From Pseudodesulfovibrio sediminis (GTDB taxonomy: Bacteria; Desulfobacterota; Desulfovibrionia; Desulfovibrionales; Desulfovibrionaceae): a stretch of 64,000 bases of DNA. Shown in pieces: positions 59,325 to 64,000 of the stretch. A model generated the notes under the pieces. That model saw nothing but the letters and a program-made list of their open reading frames with translations, ran no database searches and was not told the origin of the DNA. The position numbers and the translations under genes were made by a program. The stretch spans positions 3,663,001 through 3,727,000 of the forward strand of contig NZ_AP024485.1 in assembly GCF_020886695.1 (NCBI RefSeq), given 5' to 3'. The stretch's first letter is position 1; the number at the start of each line of letters is the position of its first letter.

Positions 59325-60635
59325 ATGTCAGGAGTTGATAACATTGCCCGGTTGCCTGAGCTGCGTAACAAGCTGCTCTGGACGTTCGCACTGCTCGCTG
59401 TCTACCGGATGGGCATTCACATCCCTATTCCCGGCGTCGATAGTGCTGCGCTGTCCGAGTTTTTCGCACAGGCGCAAAACACCCTCTTCGGGATATTCGA
59501 CATGTTCTCAGGTGGTGGACTCAGCAAGATGTCCATCTTTGCCCTGGGGATCATGCCGTACATCTCGGCCTCGATCATCTTGCAGCTTCTGACTGTTGTC
59601 AGCCCGGAGCTCAAGCGTCTTCAGAAAGAAGAAGGCGAGGCTGGACGAAAGAAAATAACCCAGTATACCAGATACGGGACCGTACTCATTACCATCGTGC
59701 AGGGCTTTGCCATTGCCACCGGTCTTGAGTCCATGAGTTCACCCACGGGTGCACCCATGGTCCTGTTCTCCGGTATCGGGTTCAAATTGATGACTATATT
59801 GACCCTGACCGCCGGAACCGTGTTCCTGATGTGGTTGGGGGAACAAATGACTGAAAAGGGAATCGGAAACGGTATCTCCCTGATTATCTACGCCGGTATC
59901 ATCGCGGGCCTTCCGTCCGCGCTGATCAAGACCGTGCAGTTGATGACTCTGGGTGAAATCTCTCTGTTTATCCTGATCTTCCTCCTGGTTGTGATGGCTG
60001 CTACGTTGGCCTTCATCGTCTTTATGGAGCGTGGTCAGCGCAGGATTCCGATTCACTATGCCAAGCGTCAGCATGGTCGGAGAATGATGGGTGGGCAGAC
60101 TACGCACCTGCCCTTGAAGATTAACACCGCTGGTGTTATCCCTCCCATCTTCGCCTCATCCATACTGATGTTCCCTGCGACACTCGCACAGTTTTCGAAC
60201 AACGAGTTTCTCAAGGATTTCTCCAGTTTCCTGAGCCCTGATTCCATTGTGTACAATCTTTTGTTCATCGGAATCATCATCTTCTTCTGCTATTTCTATA
60301 CGGCGATCATGTTTGATCCCAAGGGAATAGCAGAGAACATCCAGAAGCAGGGCGGCTTCATACCGGGCATTCGTCCGGGTAACCGCACTCGTGAGCACAT
60401 CGATAAAGTGCTGGCCCGCATTACTCTGTGGGGAGCCTTGTATGTGTCTGCGGTGTGTGTGCTGCCAATGGTTCTGATTAGTAAATTCAGTGTCCCGTTT
60501 TATTTCGGTGGTACTTCTTTGCTGATCGTGGTCGGCGTGGCCATGGATTTCATGGGCCAGATCGAATCCTATCTGATTTCGCGTCAGTATGAAGGTTTGA
60601 TGGGGAAAGGTAATAAACTGAAGGGCAGGCGTTAA
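59325..60635 (+). CDS. secY: Protein translocase subunit SecY
   Basis: The channel subunit of SecYEG, 436 residues with ten predicted membrane helices. RMGIHIPIPGVD, PYISASIILQLL, the cytoplasmic loop with RRIPIHYAKR and the C-terminal FMGQIESYLISRQYEGL are visible. It lies in the spc operon after rplO; its partner secE is near 35.4 kb. Confidence 0.98.
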   Translation: MSGVDNIARLPELRNKLLWTFALLAVYRMGIHIPIPGVDSAALSEFFAQAQNTLFGIFDMFSGGGLSKMSIFALGIMPYISASIILQLLTVVSPELKRLQKEEGEAGRKKITQYTRYGTVLITIVQGFAIATGLESMSSPTGAPMVLFSGIGFKLMTILTLTAGTVFLMWLGEQMTEKGIGNGISLIIYAGIIAGLPSALIKTVQLMTLGEISLFILIFLLVVMAATLAFIVFMERGQRRIPIHYAKRQHGRRMMGGQTTHLPLKINTAGVIPPIFASSILMFPATLAQFSNNEFLKDFSSFLSPDSIVYNLLFIGIIIFFCYFYTAIMFDPKGIAENIQKQGGFIPGIRPGNRTREHIDKVLARITLWGALYVSAVCVLPMVLISKFSVPFYFGGTSLLIVVGVAMDFMGQIESYLISRQYEGLMGKGNKLKGRR

Positions 60636-60637
60636 CC

Positions 60638-61408
60638 TTGAAAAAATTCAGGGGAGTCTTCCTTAAGAACGACAAAGAGATTGGCCTCATGCGTGAGGCC
60701 AATCGTATTGTTTCCCGGATTCTCGATGAGCTCGGTGAAAACGTCAAACCAGGCGTTTCCACCATGCACTTCGAGGAGATTTGCAGAGCCAGGTGCAAAG
60801 AGTACGATGTACGTCCGGCATTCCTTGGGTACCAGGGTTTTCCCTTTGCGCTTTGTTGTTCTGTCAATGAAGAAATAGTGCACGGCTTTCCTTCCGAAGA
60901 GCGAATTATTACGGAAGGAGACATTGTCAGTTTTGATATGGGCGTCGTGTATAATGGTTTTTTTGGTGACTCCGCACGTACTTTTGGTGTAGGGCAAGTT
61001 GCTGAAGAGACGCAGAAACTCATGGATGTAACTCGTGAGTCTCTGTATAAAGGTATCGAACAAGCCATACCTGGAAACAACCTGTATGACATCTCCGCGG
61101 CAATCCAGTCATATGTCGAAGGGTTTGGCTTTGGAATAGTTCGTCGTTTTGTAGGACACGGGATCGGCAGTCATCTTCATGAAAAGCCAGAGATCCCCAA
61201 CTTCGTCCCCAAGGGCATGACCGGCATTCCTCTAAAGGCCGGGATGGTGCTTGCCATTGAGCCGATGGTCACGGTTGGGACCCACGAAGTTGATGTTCTT
61301 GAGGATAATTGGACAGCAGTAACCAAGGACAGGAAACTGTCTGCTCATTTTGAGCATACCATTGCTGTTACCTCCGGCGGACCAAGGATATTGAGTTTGT
61401 CTGATTGA
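60638..61408 (+). CDS. map: Methionine aminopeptidase type I
   Basis: Removes the initiator methionine from new proteins. The five metal ligands are D100 (SFDMGV), D111 (GDSAR), H174 (GHGIG), E208 (AIEPM) and E239 (FEHT). 256 residues. Translation starts at TTG, two bases after the secY stop, which indicates coupling. infA does not follow; the next gene is rpmJ. Confidence 0.96.
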   Translation: MKKFRGVFLKNDKEIGLMREANRIVSRILDELGENVKPGVSTMHFEEICRARCKEYDVRPAFLGYQGFPFALCCSVNEEIVHGFPSEERIITEGDIVSFDMGVVYNGFFGDSARTFGVGQVAEETQKLMDVTRESLYKGIEQAIPGNNLYDISAAIQSYVEGFGFGIVRRFVGHGIGSHLHEKPEIPNFVPKGMTGIPLKAGMVLAIEPMVTVGTHEVDVLEDNWTAVTKDRKLSAHFEHTIAVTSGGPRILSLSD

Positions 61409-61451
61409 TCCCATGGAGATGGGAAATTTAGACTTGCTCTTTACAGGAAAA

Positions 61452-61510
61452 CGCTGTATCAGATACAGCTTCGTTTAAAAGGCCACCCCTGAAAGGGGGC
61501 GTTGGCATTA
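61452..61510 (+). other. Hairpins in the map-rpmJ gap
   Basis: GCTGTATC/GATACAGC (61453-61469) and a CACCCCT/GGGGG stem (61483-61500) lie in the 129-base gap that in many bacteria holds infA. They may be a terminator relic, leader structure or processing site; there is no clean T-run. Confidence 0.4.
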
Positions 61511-61537
61511 TTGTTATTTAGACATTGGAGAATGGTC

Positions 61538-61651
61538 ATGAAAGTCAGACCTTCTGTTAAAAAAATGTGTTCAAAGTGCAAAGTAATCAGGCGCAATGGT
61601 GTGCTCCGGGTCATCTGTGAGAACCCCCGCCACAAGCAGCGTCAAGGATAG
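61538..61651 (+). CDS. rpmJ: Ribosomal protein L36
   Basis: 37 residues, [20 protein letters not shown]..., with the zinc ligands C11, C14, C27 and H32 all present (C+ type). TTGGAG precedes the ATG. It opens the rpsM-rpsK-rpsD-rpoA group. Confidence 0.96.
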   Translation: MKVRPSVKKMCSKCKVIRRNGVLRVICENPRHKQRQG

Positions 61652-61663
61652 AGGGAAATAACT

Positions 61664-62035
61664 ATGGCACGTATTGCTGGTGTTGATCTGCCGAAGAATA
61701 AGCGCATGGATATTGCGCTGACGTACATTTACGGCATCGGCCGGACCATGGCCCTGAAGATTCTCGCTGATACTAAGGTAGACCTGAACACCAACAGTGA
61801 CAACCTCACTGCTGATGAAGTTTCTGCCATCCGTACCGAGATTGAAAATAATTACAAAGTTGAGGGTGATCTCCGCCGTGAGATTTCCACCAACATTAAA
61901 CGCCTGATGGACATTGGTTGCTACCGTGGCCTGCGCCATCGTCGCGGTCTGCCCGTTCGCGGTCAGAAATCCAAGACCAACGCCCGTACCCGTAAGGGTC
62001 CCCGCCGTTCCGTCATGGGCCGTAAGAAGAAATAA
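61664..62035 (+). CDS. rpsM: Ribosomal protein S13
   Basis: S13 forms intersubunit bridges. [26 protein letters not shown] and the C-terminal [26 protein letters not shown] are diagnostic; 123 residues. Confidence 0.98.
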   Translation: MARIAGVDLPKNKRMDIALTYIYGIGRTMALKILADTKVDLNTNSDNLTADEVSAIRTEIENNYKVEGDLRREISTNIKRLMDIGCYRGLRHRRGLPVRGQKSKTNARTRKGPRRSVMGRKKK

Positions 62036-62058
62036 GTTCGTTTACGCGAATATCGTTT

Positions 62059-62076
62059 AGGTGCACGTCTGCACCT
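62059..62076 (+). other. Hairpin between rpsM and rpsK
   Basis: AGGTGCA pairs exactly with TGCACCT around CGTC, then GGACGTTTTATAAG follows. It could be a weak terminator or an mRNA processing site within the alpha operon. Confidence 0.45.
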
Positions 62077-62116
62077 GGACGTTTTATAAGACTTTTATTC
62101 AACGGAGATAAAGGCA

Positions 62117-62503
62117 ATGGCTAAACCCCGTCGATCTGGGAAGAAAAAAGAAAAGAAGAACATTCCCGTCGGTATTGCCCATGTGAAAGCCACGTTCAAT
62201 AACACGATCGTGACTTTTACCGATGTTAAAGGCAATGTCGTCAGTTGGGCTTCCGCTGGTGCTCATTTTAAGGGCTCCCGCAAGTCTACTCCTTTCGCGG
62301 CACAGATGGCTGCTGAATCCGCCGCCAAGCGCGCTCAGGATTCCGGCATGCGTACAGTCGGCATTTACGTCAAGGGCCCTGGCTCCGGACGTGAGGCCGC
62401 CATGCGCGCCATCAACAACGCTGGTTTCAAGGTGACCTTCATTCGGGATATCACACCGATTCCCCACAATGGTTGCCGTCCGCCGAAACGCCGCAGGGTC
62501 TAA
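62117..62503 (+). CDS. rpsK: Ribosomal protein S11
   Basis: S11 lies on the 30S platform. The conserved [30 protein letters not shown] and C-terminal [18 protein letters not shown] are present; 128 residues. GGAGA precedes the ATG. Confidence 0.98.
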   Translation: MAKPRRSGKKKEKKNIPVGIAHVKATFNNTIVTFTDVKGNVVSWASAGAHFKGSRKSTPFAAQMAAESAAKRAQDSGMRTVGIYVKGPGSGREAAMRAINNAGFKVTFIRDITPIPHNGCRPPKRRRV

Positions 62504-62518
62504 TTAAGGAGAATTATC

Positions 62519-63145
62519 GTGGCAAGATATACACAAGCTAAATGCAAGCTGTGTCGTCGTGAGGGCGAAAAGCTCTTCCTCAAAGGCGACCGTTGCTACA
62601 CTGATAAGTGCGCTTACGAAAAGCGTCCGTACCCCCCGGGACATTCCGGCCGCATGCGTCACAAGATGAGCGATTACGCCATCCAGTTGCGTGAAAAGCA
62701 GAAAGTTCGCCGTATGTACGGCGTGCTCGAAGGCCAGTTCCGTATGTACTACCATCGTGCCGACGGCATGAAGGGCGTCACCGGTCACAACCTGTTGATG
62801 CTCCTCGAACGTCGTCTCGACAACGTGATTTACCGCCTTGGCTTTGCCAACTCTCGCAACCAGGCTCGTCAGTTGGTGCTTCATGGCATCTTCAAGCTCA
62901 ATGGCCGCCGTGTGAACATTCCGTCCATGCAGGTTAAAGCTGAAGACGTCATTGAGGTCCGCGAGGAAGCCCGTAAGATCCCTGTGATCAACGAGGCCCA
63001 GGAAGTCATCGCTCGTCGCGGTTGTCCCGAATGGCTGGAAAGCGACGGTGCCAACTTCAAGGGCACGGTTAAGGCCATGCCGAGCCGGGACGATATCCAG
63101 TTCCCGATCAACGAGCAGCTTATTGTCGAATTGTACTCCAAGTAA
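62519..63145 (+). CDS. rpsD: Ribosomal protein S4, zinc-finger form
   Basis: S4 starts 30S assembly and in E. coli represses the alpha operon. MARYTQAKCKLCRREG with C9, C12, C26 and C31 makes this the C+ (zinc) form; LERRLDNVIYRLGFANSRNQARQLVLHGIF is the S4 RNA-binding domain. 208 residues. It starts at GTG after AAGGAG. Confidence 0.97.
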   Translation: MARYTQAKCKLCRREGEKLFLKGDRCYTDKCAYEKRPYPPGHSGRMRHKMSDYAIQLREKQKVRRMYGVLEGQFRMYYHRADGMKGVTGHNLLMLLERRLDNVIYRLGFANSRNQARQLVLHGIFKLNGRRVNIPSMQVKAEDVIEVREEARKIPVINEAQEVIARRGCPEWLESDGANFKGTVKAMPSRDDIQFPINEQLIVELYSK

Positions 63146-63157
63146 ATAGGGGACTTC

Positions 63158-64000
63158 ATGCTTATTGAGAACGGCGACAAACTCATCAACACCCGAAATT
63201 GGAGCGAACTGGTCAAGCCCGAGAAACTCGTGCGCGATCCCAAGTCCTCCGAAATGTACGGTAAATTCATCTGCGAACCTTTGGAACGCGGCTTTGCCAC
63301 TACCATTGGCAATGCCATGCGCCGGGTTCTTCTTTCCTCCATGCAGGGGTGTGCCATCGTGTCCGCCACCATTGAGGGAGTGCAGCATGAGTTTACCACC
63401 GTACCGGGCGTGCTTGAGGACATGACCGAGGTCGTGTTGAACCTGAAGCAGGTTCGCATGGCAATGACCACGGACGAGCCTCAGCGCTTGGTCCTTGAAG
63501 CCAACAAGAAAGGCCAGGTCACCGCTGGCATGATCCAGGAAAATCAGAACGTCACCGTTCTGAACAAGGATCAGCTGATTGCCACACTGACTGAACCTCG
63601 CTCCATGAAGATGGAGTTGGAAGTTCGCATGGGCAAGGGCTATGTTCCTGCCGACATGCACGAAGGACTGACCGACGAAATCGGCTCCATGGTCCTCGAC
63701 GCCAGCTACTCCCCCGTTAAGAAAGTCGCATACTCCGTCGAACAGGCGCGTGTGGGACAGATGACAAACTACGACAAGCTCATCCTCGAAGTGTGGACAG
63801 ACGGTTCCGTCTCTCCCGAGGATGCCTGTGCATACAGCGCCAAGATCCTGAAAGATCAGCTTTCGGTGTTCATCAATTTCGATGAGCTTTCTTCCGAGAC
63901 CGCAGAGGAAAAGGAAGATGCCATTGATTTGAACCCCAACCTCTTCAAGTCCATTGATGAACTCGAACTTTCCGTTCGTGCCACCAACTGCTTGAAGGCC
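63158..64000 (+). CDS. rpoA: DNA-directed RNA polymerase alpha subunit (truncated by window end)
   Basis: The frame starts at ATG ([21 protein letters not shown]), 12 bases after rpsD, and stays open to the right edge, giving 281 residues. The N-terminal domain motifs [27 protein letters not shown] are present, and the linker (about 235-260) leads into the C-terminal DNA-binding domain, of which only the first part is visible. Truncation is due to the window, not the gene. Confidence 0.98.
   Translation, partial: MLIENGDKLINTRNWSELVKPEKLVRDPKSSEMYGKFICEPLERGFATTIGNAMRRVLLSSMQGCAIVSATIEGVQHEFTTVPGVLEDMTEVVLNLKQVRMAMTTDEPQRLVLEANKKGQVTAGMIQENQNVTVLNKDQLIATLTEPRSMKMELEVRMGKGYVPADMHEGLTDEIGSMVLDASYSPVKKVAYSVEQARVGQMTNYDKLILEVWTDGSVSPEDACAYSAKILKDQLSVFINFDELSSETAEEKEDAIDLNPNLFKSIDELELSVRATNCLKA

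Overview
The window reads as a chromosomal segment of a sulfate-reducing deltaproteobacterium of the Desulfovibrio / Pseudodesulfovibrio type. This rests on gene content and order: a periplasmic plus a cytoplasmic CbiK cobaltochelatase beside a FecCD-type ABC transporter, hydrogenase maturation genes hypDE, several chemotaxis-type proteins, a C_GCAxxG_C_C redox protein, and a long tuf-to-rpoA transcription/translation supercluster without infA. The genus is an inference; there is no rRNA gene in the window. No insertion sequence, prophage or CRISPR array is visible.

Layout. 1-6.7 kb: the end of an HDOD protein, recJ, then (minus strand) lipA, lipB, an Rsm22-like methyltransferase and a 2Fe-2S/ASKHA activator, and a small PilZ protein. 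6.7-12.3 kb (minus): a cobalamin-riboswitch operon running from periplasmic CbiK through permease, ATPase and binding protein to CbiL and cytoplasmic CbiK; its promoter lies in the end of the upstream cheA gene. 12.3-15.1 kb (minus): a three-gene signalling operon (receiver, HPt-STAS protein, CheA-like kinase without a phosphorylatable histidine domain). 15.3-18.1 kb (plus): SPOUT methyltransferase, TsaC-like protein and a two-receiver hybrid histidine kinase. 18.07-18.65 kb: a non-coding block holding two diverged tandem copies of a sigma-54 promoter plus short terminated RNA, each with paired upstream elements; this is the most unusual part of the window.

18.85-26.5 kb: Nudix, pdxA and gmhB (plus), then a TPR protein, carA, kdsB, waaA, ddl and an HD-domain protein (minus), mostly envelope and nucleotide-precursor functions. 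26.7-32.8 kb: a membrane protein with an unclear start, hypD-hypE, a MarR regulator and a C_GCAxxG_C_C protein sharing an identical palindromic operator, CheV and a dihydrouridine synthase.

33.2-64 kb (all plus): tRNA-Thr, -Tyr, -Gly, tuf, rpmG, tRNA-Trp, secE, nusG, rplK-rplA-rplJ-rplL, rpoB-rpoC, rpsL-rpsG-fusA, and the S10/spc/alpha ribosomal operons to a truncated rpoA, including secY and map. Hairpins at operon boundaries (after rplL, between rpoB and rpoC, after rpoC, before rpmJ and rpsK) divide this cluster.
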